Program-made: the position numbers and the translations under genes | The notes under the pieces: generated by a model | What the model was told of the DNA's origin: nothing | Database searches by the model: none | Seen by the model: the letters and a program-made list of their open reading frames with translations, nothing else | Assembly: GCA_028873745.1 (NCBI GenBank) | Contig: JAPPNT010000046.1 | Coordinates: forward strand, 5,823-13,939 | Length of the DNA: 8,117 nt | Origin: Chloroflexota bacterium | GTDB taxonomy: Bacteria; Chloroflexota; Dehalococcoidia; Lucifugimonadales; UBA1127 | Direction of reading: 5' to 3' | Shown: piece by piece, positions 1 through 6,012 of the stretch | Numbering within the stretch: position 1 is the stretch's first letter | Layout: each line of letters begins with the position of its first letter

Positions 1-798
1 GCGCTCAACCCCCTCGCCGCGTTCTGGACGGGGCGCGTCCGGGAGATAACGTTCCTGGGCGAGCGCATCCGCTTCGACGTGAAGATGTGGTTCTACGTCG
101 TCGGCGGGACGATGCTGTCGCTCAACGCGCTCTCGGGCGCGGCGTGGCACTACGAGCAGTTCGGCGACAACGCGAACCTGGGGGTCTACCTGTACGCGGG
201 CTTCTTCACCTTCTACATCCTGGACTACTTCATCTTCGAGCGGGTGCAGCTGTATACGTACGACCTCATCCACGAGCGGCTGGGGTTCATGCTCTTCTGG
301 GGCGGCCTGGTGATCTACGGGTGGGTGTTCATCCTGCCGCTGTGGGGCATGGCCGCCTACCCGGACCCGGGCTTCTCCACGGGGTGGACGTACGTGTGGC
401 TCATCGGCGCGGGCGCGCTGTGGGTGCTGGGCTGGAGCATCTCACGCGGGGCAAGCCTGCAGAAGTACACGTTCAAGCGGTGGCCGGACCGCAAGTTCCT
501 GGGCATCATTGAGCCGAAGTACCTGGAGGTGGGCGACCGGAAGATCCTGTACAGCGGGTTCTGGGGCATGGCCCGGCACCTCAACTACCTGGGCGAGGGA
601 TTCATGTCGCTGGCCATCGCGCTGGTCTTCGGCCACTTCGACGTGCTGTGGGCGTGGACGTACTTCATCTTCGTCGTCGCGATGTTCACGAACCGCCAGC
701 GCGACGACGACAGGCTCTGCGCGGAGAAGTACGGCGAGGAGAAGTGGGCCGAGTACAAGTCGCTGGTGAAGTACCGGATCGTCCCTGGCGTGTACTAG
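1..798 (+). CDS. Sterol reductase family (ERG4/ERG24-type) membrane protein, 5'-truncated
   Basis: The frame is open from base 1, so the gene starts upstream; an internal ATG at 79 is not a convincing start because the preceding residues (NPLAAFW near the edge) already fit the family. What remains is about 265 residues with several hydrophobic segments, so it is a multi-pass membrane protein. The C-terminal third carries the signature of NADPH-dependent sterol C14/C7 reductases and the lamin B receptor: GFWGMARHLNYLGE at window residues 186-199, then a membrane segment, then RDDDRLCAEKYG and a final YRIVPGVY. The family normally has NYxGD where this protein has NYLGE. Family members reduce sterol double bonds with NADPH. 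Bacterial homologues exist but substrates are often unknown, so the family call is firm and the substrate is not. It could also act on another isoprenoid lipid. The stop is TAG. Confidence 0.85.
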   Translation, partial: ALNPLAAFWTGRVREITFLGERIRFDVKMWFYVVGGTMLSLNALSGAAWHYEQFGDNANLGVYLYAGFFTFYILDYFIFERVQLYTYDLIHERLGFMLFWGGLVIYGWVFILPLWGMAAYPDPGFSTGWTYVWLIGAGALWVLGWSISRGASLQKYTFKRWPDRKFLGIIEPKYLEVGDRKILYSGFWGMARHLNYLGEGFMSLAIALVFGHFDVLWAWTYFIFVVAMFTNRQRDDDRLCAEKYGEEKWAEYKSLVKYRIVPGVY

Positions 799-841
799 GG
801 GGTGGGAGCGCGTTGCGCAGGACGGCTTCAGGAGGTCGAGC

Positions 842-1048
842 GTGTACCTGTTCCCAGACCCGTTCAACAAGAGACGAATGGCTCGAAGGCTACGGGAACT
901 GGGCCTTCACGAAGCGGCCAACGACATCCACGGCATCAGTGCGGAAGAGGCTCGTTCGATACACGACAGGCAGGCGCGCAAGGCTCGCCGCAGGGCGGAA
1001 CGGCGACGCACATTCCTTGGGCGGGCGCTGAACATGCTCGGTTTCTAG
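842..1048 (+). CDS. Small basic hypothetical protein (68 aa)
   Basis: A 68-residue frame with a GTG start and a textbook ribosome binding site, AGGAGGT at 830-836, five bases before the start. It lies 43 bases after the sterol-reductase stop on the same strand and may be co-transcribed with it. The protein begins MYLFPDPFNKRRMARRL. The middle is predicted helical (HEAANDIHGISAEEARSIH), followed by a strongly basic run (ARKARRRAERRR, residues about 45-56) and a short hydrophobic end. There are no cysteines and no recognised domain. The Arg/Lys density could mean binding to nucleic acid or to membrane phospholipid, but that is only inference. The good RBS, clean start and position argue that it is real. 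Confidence 0.6.
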   Translation: MYLFPDPFNKRRMARRLRELGLHEAANDIHGISAEEARSIHDRQARKARRRAERRRTFLGRALNMLGF

Positions 1049-1070
1049 CGCCGAACACGCCCCATCGCCC

Positions 1071-1373
1071 CTACCCCTCCAGCTTCAGCAGTGCGGGGCG
1101 GATGCGAGTGTTCCAGTAGTCGCTGTCTCCGGCCTGGCGGAGCTCCTCTACGAGGGCGGCGGTGTCGTCGCCGACGGCGGCGCGCAGGTCGGACGCCGAA
1201 CGGTCGCCCGCCAGCGCGGTCACGGCTCCCCGGAGCTTCATCACGTACTCCGCCACCTCGAAGGCGGCGCGATTGGAGGCGGACCGGGTTTGCAGCGCCT
1301 CGAGCTTCTCCAGCCACTCCAGCCCGCGCTCCGCGTCCTCGAAGCGGTCCTGCATGTCATTGGTTGTGGTCAT
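1071..1373 (-). CDS. Hypothetical acidic helical protein (100 aa)
   Basis: A minus-strand frame of 100 residues. ATG is at 1373-1371, preceded on that strand by GGGAGG about seven bases upstream, and the stop is TAG at 1073-1071. It converges on the small protein ending at 1048 (22-base gap) and diverges from glmS. The sequence is cysteine-free and rich in Glu, Asp, Ala and Leu. It looks almost wholly helical: an N-terminal helix (about residues 8-30, ERGLEWLEKLEALQT), a central helix (about 35-55) and a C-terminal section containing DYWNTRIRPALLKLEG. I do not recognise a family. The RBS and amphipathic composition support a real soluble protein, perhaps a helical-bundle partner protein, but no function can be assigned. 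The opposite-strand frame across this region lacks a matching start signal and is taken as a shadow. Confidence 0.65.
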   Translation of the reverse strand: MTTTNDMQDRFEDAERGLEWLEKLEALQTRSASNRAAFEVAEYVMKLRGAVTALAGDRSASDLRAAVGDDTAALVEELRQAGDSDYWNTRIRPALLKLEG

Positions 1374-1597
1374 GTCGTGTCCTCCCGGTCAGTATCGACG
1401 TAACTTCACCGATGGGAAAGGGACTCGGGTCACCCTTTCCACTCCATTGTAGCCCGCCCCCGAAAGCCGTGTTAGTTGCCGCTGCGCCCCCTCGCCGCTA
1501 CGAGGCGGTACGGTGTACACTAACCTATCCTGTTATGCAAACCTCCGCGTCGCCGCACCATGCGCGGCGCGGGGTGCGAGTCCGAGGAGAGAAGCCC
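1374..1597. other. Divergent intergenic region between the 100-aa gene and glmS
   Basis: These 224 bases must carry the promoters for both flanking genes. They contain a strong hairpin (1415-1440) and an 8-base perfect palindrome GTGTACAC (1513-1520). TACACT (1516-1521) is a possible -10 element towards glmS, and TTGCCG (1476-1481) resembles a -35, but the spacing between them is too long, so no promoter is called. I see no glmS-ribozyme core, T-box or tRNA. Confidence 0.5.
1415..1440. other. Strong stem-loop in the glmS upstream region
   Basis: GGAAAGGG (1415-1422) pairs perfectly with CCCTTTCC (1433-1440). Inside the loop, AC (1423-1424) can pair with GT (1429-1430) around a TCGG tetraloop, leaving CA bulged. 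It is followed by ACTCCATTG rather than a T-run, so it is not an obvious intrinsic terminator on the plus strand. It lies about 40 bases upstream of the divergent 100-aa gene and 158 bases before glmS. It could be a leader-RNA structure or an operator. The role is unknown. Confidence 0.45.
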
Positions 1598-3400
1598 TTG
1601 TGCGGAATTGCGGGGTACGTTGGGCCTGACGACGCCCTCCCCGTCCTGCTGAACGCGCTGCACCGCGTCGAGTACCGCGGGTACGACTCCTGCGGCGTCG
1701 CCATCCACAACGGCAACGCGGGCTCCGGCTCGCGCCGCATCGAGGTGGCGAAGGCCGTCGGGTACGTGGACGACCTGCGGGCCGCGACGGGGCCCATCCC
1801 CGGCGGCGTTGGCATCGGCCACACGCGCTGGGCGACCGTCGGGTCGCCGTCGAAGCTGAATGCGCACCCGCACCTGGACTGCACGGGCCGCGTGGCCGTC
1901 GTGCACAACGGCAGCGTCGAGAACCACTACCAGCTTCGCGAGGAGCTGCGGCAGCGGGGGCACCGCTTCCGCTCCGAGACGGACACGGAGGTCCTCGCGC
2001 ACCTGCTGGAAGAGTACGGCAGCACGCCCGAGGGCGTCGCGGAGGCGCTGGCGCGGGTGCAGGGGCCGTACGCCATCGCCGTGCTGTTCGAGGGCTCGGA
2101 CAGCATCATTGCGGCGCGGCGCGGCAGCCCGATCATCATCGGCCTGGGCGACGGCGAGAACATGGTCGGCTCGGACGTGCCGGCGGTGCTGGAGCGGGCC
2201 AACGGCTTCATCCATCTGGAGGACGGGGATATCGCGACGGTGTCGGCGTCGGGCGTCGAGATACGCCACCGGGGCGAGGCGGTGCGGCGGCGCGTGCACC
2301 ACGTGCGCTGGGGGCCGGAGGTCGTCGACAAGGGCGGGTACGAGCACTTCCTGCTGAAGGAGATCCACGAGCAGCCGCGGGTGCTGCGCGACACGCTCGC
2401 GGGGCGCATCTCGGCGGACGGCCACGTGAACCTGGGGCTGGGGCTCGACCGGCGCACGCCGCCGGAGGAGCTGTTCCTGCTGGGCTGCGGGTCGGCGGCG
2501 CACGCCGCGATGGTGGGCGAGGCGTTCCTCGCGGCTTTGAGCGACACGCGGGTGCAGGCGCTGGAGGCGTCGGAAATGGTGCGGCCCAAGCGTCGGGGCC
2601 CCGGCGCGTGGAGCGTGCTGGTCTCGCAGTCGGGGGAGACGGCGGACACCGTCGACGCTGCGCGGGACGCCCGGCGGGCGGGCCACTTCACGCTCGCGCT
2701 GACCAACGTGCCGGAGAGCAGCATCACGCGGGCGGCGCACGCCATCCACCACCTGCGCGCGGGGCAGGAGGTCAGCGTGGCCTCCACTAAGACCTACCTG
2801 GCGCAGCTTGTGGGCCTGTACCTGCTGGGGCTGGAGCTCTTCCCGCCCTCGGACCGACGGCGGCGGCAGATGGCGGCGGCGCTGCGGCGGCTGCCGGAGG
2901 CCGTGCAGCAGGCGCTCGCGATGGCGCCGCAGCTCGAAATGCTGGGCACGCGGCTGGCCGCCGCCGAGCACGCCTTCATTATCGGCAAGGGCATCAACTA
3001 CCCGACGGCGCTGGAGGGCGCGTGGAAGTTCAAGGAGGTCGCCTACCTGCACGCCGAGGGCTTCGCGTCCGGCGAGCTGAAGCACGGCCCCTTCGCCCTG
3101 CTCGACACCGACACGCCGGTCATCGCCATCATGCCCCGCGACGACACGTATGAGCGGATGCTGGTCGCCGTCGAGGAGATACATGCGCGCGGGGCGCCCA
3201 TCATCGCGCTGACGGACTGCGACAACGCGGAGCTGCAGAGCATCGCGCAGTCGGTCGTCTGCCTGCCGCCGACGGACCCGATGTTCACGCCCGTGGTGAG
3301 CACGGCGGCGCTGCAGCTCATGGTCTACTACTGCGGTCTCGCGCGGGGGTGCCCGATAGACCGGCCGCGGAACCTTGCCAAGAGCGTGACGGTGCACTAG
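1598..3400 (+). CDS. glmS: Glutamine--fructose-6-phosphate aminotransferase (isomerizing)
   Basis: GlmS converts fructose-6-phosphate and glutamine to glucosamine-6-phosphate, the first step of UDP-GlcNAc synthesis for peptidoglycan. TTG at 1598 is chosen as start because the next codon gives the N-terminal nucleophile Cys2 (CGIAGYVG) and GGAGAG lies at 1586-1591. The product is 600 residues, close to the E. coli length (609). The N-terminal glutaminase domain shows GHTRWAT (74-80), HNG (103-105) and SETDTE. The first sugar-isomerase (SIS) domain has LLGCGSAAH (294-302), SQSGET (343-348) and ASTKTY. The second has HAEGFASGELKHGP (to 498) and the C-terminal RNLAKSVTVH, where K595 matches the Fru6P-binding lysine. 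The CGTS motif reads CGSA, so the usual phosphate-contact serine is Ala300. The frame stays open far upstream of 1598, but that extension is unlike GlmS. Confidence 0.97.
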   Translation: MCGIAGYVGPDDALPVLLNALHRVEYRGYDSCGVAIHNGNAGSGSRRIEVAKAVGYVDDLRAATGPIPGGVGIGHTRWATVGSPSKLNAHPHLDCTGRVAVVHNGSVENHYQLREELRQRGHRFRSETDTEVLAHLLEEYGSTPEGVAEALARVQGPYAIAVLFEGSDSIIAARRGSPIIIGLGDGENMVGSDVPAVLERANGFIHLEDGDIATVSASGVEIRHRGEAVRRRVHHVRWGPEVVDKGGYEHFLLKEIHEQPRVLRDTLAGRISADGHVNLGLGLDRRTPPEELFLLGCGSAAHAAMVGEAFLAALSDTRVQALEASEMVRPKRRGPGAWSVLVSQSGETADTVDAARDARRAGHFTLALTNVPESSITRAAHAIHHLRAGQEVSVASTKTYLAQLVGLYLLGLELFPPSDRRRRQMAAALRRLPEAVQQALAMAPQLEMLGTRLAAAEHAFIIGKGINYPTALEGAWKFKEVAYLHAEGFASGELKHGPFALLDTDTPVIAIMPRDDTYERMLVAVEEIHARGAPIIALTDCDNAELQSIAQSVVCLPPTDPMFTPVVSTAALQLMVYYCGLARGCPIDRPRNLAKSVTVH

Positions 3401-3405
3401 GCGCG

Positions 3406-3429
3406 CTTCGACTAGCTCAGGGCGAACGG
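3406..3429 (+). repeat. Dispersed short repeat, copy 1
   Basis: A 24-base unit (CTTCGAC...GCTCAGGGCGAACGG) six bases after the glmS stop. It matches a second unit at 3447-3470 at 18 of 24 positions in the same orientation. The form resembles TTCGACAGGCTCAGGGC-type intergenic repeats that I recall from many high-GC bacterial and metagenome assemblies; that recall was not checked by a search. Confidence 0.55.
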
Positions 3430-3446
3430 ATTCGGGCGTGGCGGCC

Positions 3447-3470
3447 CTTCAGCAGGCTCAGGGCAAGCGG
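3447..3470 (+). repeat. Dispersed short repeat, copy 2
   Basis: The second unit (CTTCAGCAGGCTCAGGGCAA then GCGG) is in the same orientation as copy 1 and begins 41 bases after it. The central block GCTCAGGGC is identical in both. Differences cluster at unit positions 5-9 and near the end, as expected of old, drifting copies. Confidence 0.5.
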
Positions 3471-3496
3471 TCCCTCCCAGCCTTTGGAATCGTCCC

Positions 3497-3526
3497 TTGA
3501 CATGCAACCCCACGGTTGCGTATGAT
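3497..3526 (+). promoter_or_regulatory. Sigma-70-type promoter of the ArsR gene
   Basis: A perfect -35 box TTGACA (3497-3502), an 18-base spacer and the -10 box TATGAT (3521-3526, five of six). Transcription should start around 3532-3535, essentially at the ATG at 3535. No Shine-Dalgarno sequence precedes that ATG, so the transcript is predicted to be leaderless. Confidence 0.8.
3504..3519. promoter_or_regulatory. Palindromic operator in the promoter spacer
   Basis: GCAACC (3504-3509), four bases, then GGTTGC (3514-3519): a perfect 6+6 inverted repeat sitting between -35 and -10. A repressor bound there would block RNA polymerase. The adjacent gene encodes a dimeric ArsR-type regulator, so autoregulation is the simplest reading. 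The binding itself is inferred. Confidence 0.72.
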
Positions 3527-3534
3527 GCGCGTCG

Positions 3535-3819
3535 ATGGACGATGACCTGGTCTTCAATGCGCTCGCAGACCCGACCCGCAGGCTGATGCTGGACGAGTTC
3601 TCCGAGCGCGGGGAGCAGACGCTCTACGAGCTCACGGCGCGCCTCATCATGCGGCACCAGGTCGCCATCTCCCGCCAGGCCATGGCCAAGCACATCGATG
3701 TGTTGGAAAGAGCGGGACTCGTGAGTTCAGAGAAGCGCGGCAAGTATCGGGTGCTTGTCTTCAACGATGAACCCCTCAAGACCGTCATCACCCGATGGCT
3801 CAAGCAGCGCAACGAATAA
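3535..3819 (+). CDS. ArsR-family winged-helix transcriptional regulator
   Basis: A 94-residue protein with the typical ArsR opening (LVFNALADPTRRLMLDEF, residues 5-22). The winged helix-turn-helix follows, with recognition helix SRQAMAKHIDVLERAGLV (46-63) and a wing SSEKRGKYRVLVF. It lacks the ELCVCDL metal-binding motif of arsenic/cadmium sensors, so it probably does not sense metal. It resembles the subgroup encoded beside VOC or SRPBCC (AHSA1-like) proteins. ATG at 3535 is preferred because the promoter -10 box ends nine bases upstream and the protein then begins at its normal N-terminus; no RBS is visible. The VOC gene starts 14 bases after its TAA stop, so the two form an operon. Most likely it represses its own operon through the spacer palindrome. 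The inducer is unknown. Confidence 0.9.
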   Translation: MDDDLVFNALADPTRRLMLDEFSERGEQTLYELTARLIMRHQVAISRQAMAKHIDVLERAGLVSSEKRGKYRVLVFNDEPLKTVITRWLKQRNE

Positions 3820-3833
3820 GAAGGAGGACAGCC

Positions 3834-4217
3834 ATGCGCATTACGCTCACAGGCGTATTTGTAGCCGACCAGGACCACGCATCGAGGTTCTACACGGAGA
3901 CCCTCGGCTTCGTGAAGAAGCATGACGTGCCAGTGGGAGAGTTCAAGTGGCTTACCGTCGTCTCGCCCGAAGATCCGGACGGCACGGAGCTCCTGCTGGA
4001 ACCCAACGAGAACCCGGTAGCGCAGGAATACCAGAAGGGGCTATTCGAGCAGGGCCTTCCGGCGGCGTCCTTTGGCGTTACGGACGTCCAGGCGGAGTTC
4101 GAGAGACTGAAGTCGCTGGGCGTGTCGTTTGTGGTGGAGCCCATGGAAGCGGGCCCCGTCACCCTGGCCGTCTTCGATGACACCTGCGGCAACCTGATCC
4201 AGATCATGCAGACGTAA
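3834..4217 (+). CDS. VOC (glyoxalase/bleomycin-resistance fold) family protein
   Basis: A 127-residue protein starting at ATG 3834 with a strong RBS (AAGGAGGA, 3821-3828). The frame is open further upstream, but this start gives the standard VOC N-terminus. Family features are GVFVADQDHASRFYTETLGF near the start, WLTVVSPEDPDGTELLLEP in the middle, and the end VFDDTCGNLIQI. This is a single two-repeat beta-alpha-beta-beta-beta VOC module, the size of dimeric members. The usual metal-binding positions are not conserved: there is no His in the first or third strand, and the terminal Glu is Gln in GNLIQI. It may therefore not be a classical metal-dependent glyoxalase; binding or sequestering a small molecule, or chemistry on an unknown substrate, are alternatives. 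Co-transcription with the ArsR gene suggests an inducible response. The stop is TAA. Confidence 0.88.
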   Translation: MRITLTGVFVADQDHASRFYTETLGFVKKHDVPVGEFKWLTVVSPEDPDGTELLLEPNENPVAQEYQKGLFEQGLPAASFGVTDVQAEFERLKSLGVSFVVEPMEAGPVTLAVFDDTCGNLIQIMQT

Positions 4218-4304
4218 CGTCACCCAGCCACTCTGTCGCGATCGGGAAGCCGGCGCAGCCCCCTTACGAGGCGCGGCGCGTGGGGGCAATGGAAGGAGGC
4301 AATC

Positions 4305-5162
4305 ATGCTCGCGGACCTGGTCTCCGTTACGACGCCCGAGGGGATTCCGCTGGCCGGGGCGTACTTTGCGCCCGCCAACCCGGACCCGTCGCTGGCCGTG
4401 GATGCGGTGCTGTTCTTCCACGGCGACACGGGCAACTTCTACGGCAGCCTGTACCTGGACCTGGGGCCGCGCATGGCCGAGCGGGGGCTCACGTTCCTGG
4501 CCGCCAACCGGCGCGGCCACGACCACGTGTCCAACGGCGTCCGCGGCGGGCCGCTCGCGGGGTACGCGTTCGAGTCGGTGGACGACTCGCGGGCGGACTT
4601 CGGGGCGTGGCTGGGGCTGCTGCGGGAGCGGGGGCACCGGCGCATCGCCATCGGCGGGCACAGCGGCGGCGCGGTGCGCTCGGCGTACGCGCAGGCAAAG
4701 GAGCAGTTCGAGGACGTGGTGGCGGTCATCCCCGTTTCGCCGGGCGAGTACAACCACGAGGGCGTCGTCGCGCTGCACGGCGAGGCGTTCGCGGGGCCCT
4801 TCCGCGATTCGGAGCGCAACGTCGCCCAGGGGCGCCCGGACGTGCTGATCCGGCCGGGTGTGCCGTGGGGGTCGACGTGGAGCGCGGGTGCCTTCGTCGA
4901 CTGCTTCAACCAGGACAACCGGTACAGCGTGTCGCGGCACGCGGCGGACACGGGGCGCCCGACGCTCTTCGTCTTCGGCGCGGAGGAGTGCACGGTGGGC
5001 GGGCCGCAGGAACTGCCGGTGTGCGGCGCGGCCTGCCGCCGGCTGGAGGACTTGGCGTACCCGCACGTCACGGTCAGGGTGATCGACGGCGCGGCGCACG
5101 GCTACCAGGGGCGCGAGGAGGCGCTGTTCGAGACGATGTTCCGCTGGCTGAAGGGGCTGTAG
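4305..5162 (+). CDS. Alpha/beta hydrolase (serine hydrolase)
   Basis: A 285-residue cytosolic-looking protein with no signal peptide. ATG at 4305 has AAGGAGG at 4293-4299. The fold is indicated by an oxyanion-hole type strand end LFFHGDTGN (36-44), the strand/turn FLAANRRGHDH (64-74), the nucleophile elbow GGHSGG with Ser120, the late strand TLFVFGAEE (acid candidate Glu227 or Glu228) and AAHGY with the likely catalytic His265. There is an insertion with three cysteines (229, 240, 244) between the acid and the His, near the lid/active-site side, which is not typical of the fold. Members are esterases, lipases, peptidases or thioesterases; the substrate cannot be read from sequence. A serine peptidase gene follows 21 bases downstream, so the two probably act in one pathway, perhaps turnover of a peptide- or ester-linked compound. 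The stop is TAG. Confidence 0.85.
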   Translation: MLADLVSVTTPEGIPLAGAYFAPANPDPSLAVDAVLFFHGDTGNFYGSLYLDLGPRMAERGLTFLAANRRGHDHVSNGVRGGPLAGYAFESVDDSRADFGAWLGLLRERGHRRIAIGGHSGGAVRSAYAQAKEQFEDVVAVIPVSPGEYNHEGVVALHGEAFAGPFRDSERNVAQGRPDVLIRPGVPWGSTWSAGAFVDCFNQDNRYSVSRHAADTGRPTLFVFGAEECTVGGPQELPVCGAACRRLEDLAYPHVTVRVIDGAAHGYQGREEALFETMFRWLKGL

Positions 5163-5183
5163 CTCGAACCGGGAGGAGCGGAC

Positions 5184-5885
5184 ATGGCGGAGAAGCACAT
5201 CGTCGCCTTTGGCGCGGTCAGGACCGCCCTGGCCGCCATGCACCCCCTGTCCAGGTACGTGCTCTCGCTGGCGGACAAGCCGCGCCCCAAGGTGTGCTGC
5301 ATTCCGACGGCCACGGGCGACTCCCCGGCTGACCTCGTGCGGTACTACGGAAACTTCCCGCCCAGCATCTGCGAGCCCACGCACCTGGAGCTGTTCGATC
5401 GCACGGTGAAGGACATCCGTGAGTTCCTGCTGGGCCAGGACGTCATCTTCGTGCTGGGCGGAAACACGGCGAACATGCTGGCCATCTGGCGCGTCCACGG
5501 CGTCGACAAGGCGCTGCGGGAGGCGTGGGAGGCGGGCGTGGTGCTGTGCGGCGGCAGCGCGGGCTCGCTGGTCTGGTTCGAGTGCGGGACGACCGACTCC
5601 TACGACAAGAACCAGCTCCACCCGCTGCGCGACGGCCTCGGCTTCCTCCCCTACTCCCACTGTCCCCACTACAACGCCGAGGACCAGCGCAGGCCCCTCT
5701 ACCACCGCCTCATCGCCGAGGGGTTCCCGGCCGGCTACGCGGTCGACGACGGCGCGGCGGTCCACTTCGCCGGCACGGAGGTGCGCGAGGCGGTCAGCGG
5801 CAGGGAGGGCGCGAACGCGTACCGCGTGGAGCTGCGGGACGGCAAGGTCGTGGAGACCTCGCTGAACCCACGCCCGATCTGGTAG
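5184..5885 (+). CDS. S51-family serine peptidase (peptidase E / dipeptidase E-like)
   Basis: A 233-residue protein starting at ATG 5184 with GGGAGGAG a few bases upstream, 21 bases after the hydrolase stop. S51 peptidases include aspartyl dipeptidase PepE and cyanophycinase. Landmarks are IPTATGDS (40-47), the glycine loop VLGGNTANML (90-99), the nucleophile GGSAGS with Ser125, and PHYN with His162 in the place of the catalytic His. Asp138 or Glu133 is the likely third member. The length matches PepE (about 230) rather than the longer cyanophycinases, and no signal peptide is visible, so the enzyme is cytosolic. PepE releases N-terminal Asp from dipeptides; the actual specificity here is unproven. 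Pairing with an alpha/beta hydrolase suggests a small catabolic operon. The stop is TAG. Confidence 0.88.
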   Translation: MAEKHIVAFGAVRTALAAMHPLSRYVLSLADKPRPKVCCIPTATGDSPADLVRYYGNFPPSICEPTHLELFDRTVKDIREFLLGQDVIFVLGGNTANMLAIWRVHGVDKALREAWEAGVVLCGGSAGSLVWFECGTTDSYDKNQLHPLRDGLGFLPYSHCPHYNAEDQRRPLYHRLIAEGFPAGYAVDDGAAVHFAGTEVREAVSGREGANAYRVELRDGKVVETSLNPRPIW

Positions 5886-5900
5886 GCGCGGAGAGGGGCC

Positions 5901-5937
5901 ATTCGCCCTGGATACTGGCTTTCGCCGGTATGACGGG
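5901..5937. repeat. Dispersed hairpin repeat downstream of the peptidase gene
   Basis: The core ATACTGGC (5912-5919), TTTC loop, GCCGGTAT (5924-5931) folds into an 8-base stem with one T-G pair. With its flanks (ATTCGCCCTGGAT before, GACGGGG after) it resembles the GGATxCxGGCTTTCGCCGGxATGACG class of bacterial intergenic repeats, from recall only. It lies between two genes that converge (peptidase +, transporter -) and could end transcription, although no T-run follows. Confidence 0.55.
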
Positions 5938-5983
5938 GTGGGGAGCTATCCCAAGGCTCTCAACGGCGGGGCAGATATGTCCT

Positions 5984-6012
5984 CCCGGCGGGGACCCGAG
6001 CGCTACGCCGGG
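5984..6012 (-). terminator. Stem-loop overlapping the stop of the cation transporter
   Basis: CCCGGCG (5984-5990) pairs with CGCCGGG (6006-6012), giving a seven-base GC stem around a 15-base loop. On the minus strand it spans the TAG of the transporter. No U-run follows, so function as a terminator is only possible. Confidence 0.3.

Noticed and set aside
1091..1597. An N-terminal extension of the glmS frame
   Set aside because: The frame is open, but the extra residues are Arg/Pro-rich and unlike GlmS. The nucleophile Cys must be at position 2, and the minus-strand 100-aa gene with its own RBS occupies part of the region.
1374..1597. A glmS ribozyme or T-box riboswitch
   Set aside because: No recognisable glmS-ribozyme core or T-box GGGTGG element; only a simple hairpin is visible.
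1520..3397. A 625-codon open frame opposite glmS
   Set aside because: It is Arg/His/Pro-rich with no domain, and lies entirely antisense to a clear glmS; a high-GC codon-bias artefact.
4041..5765. A 574-codon minus-strand frame across VOC, hydrolase and peptidase genes
   Set aside because: It overlaps three well-supported plus-strand genes, has low-complexity Arg/Val/Ala composition and shows no recognisable motif.
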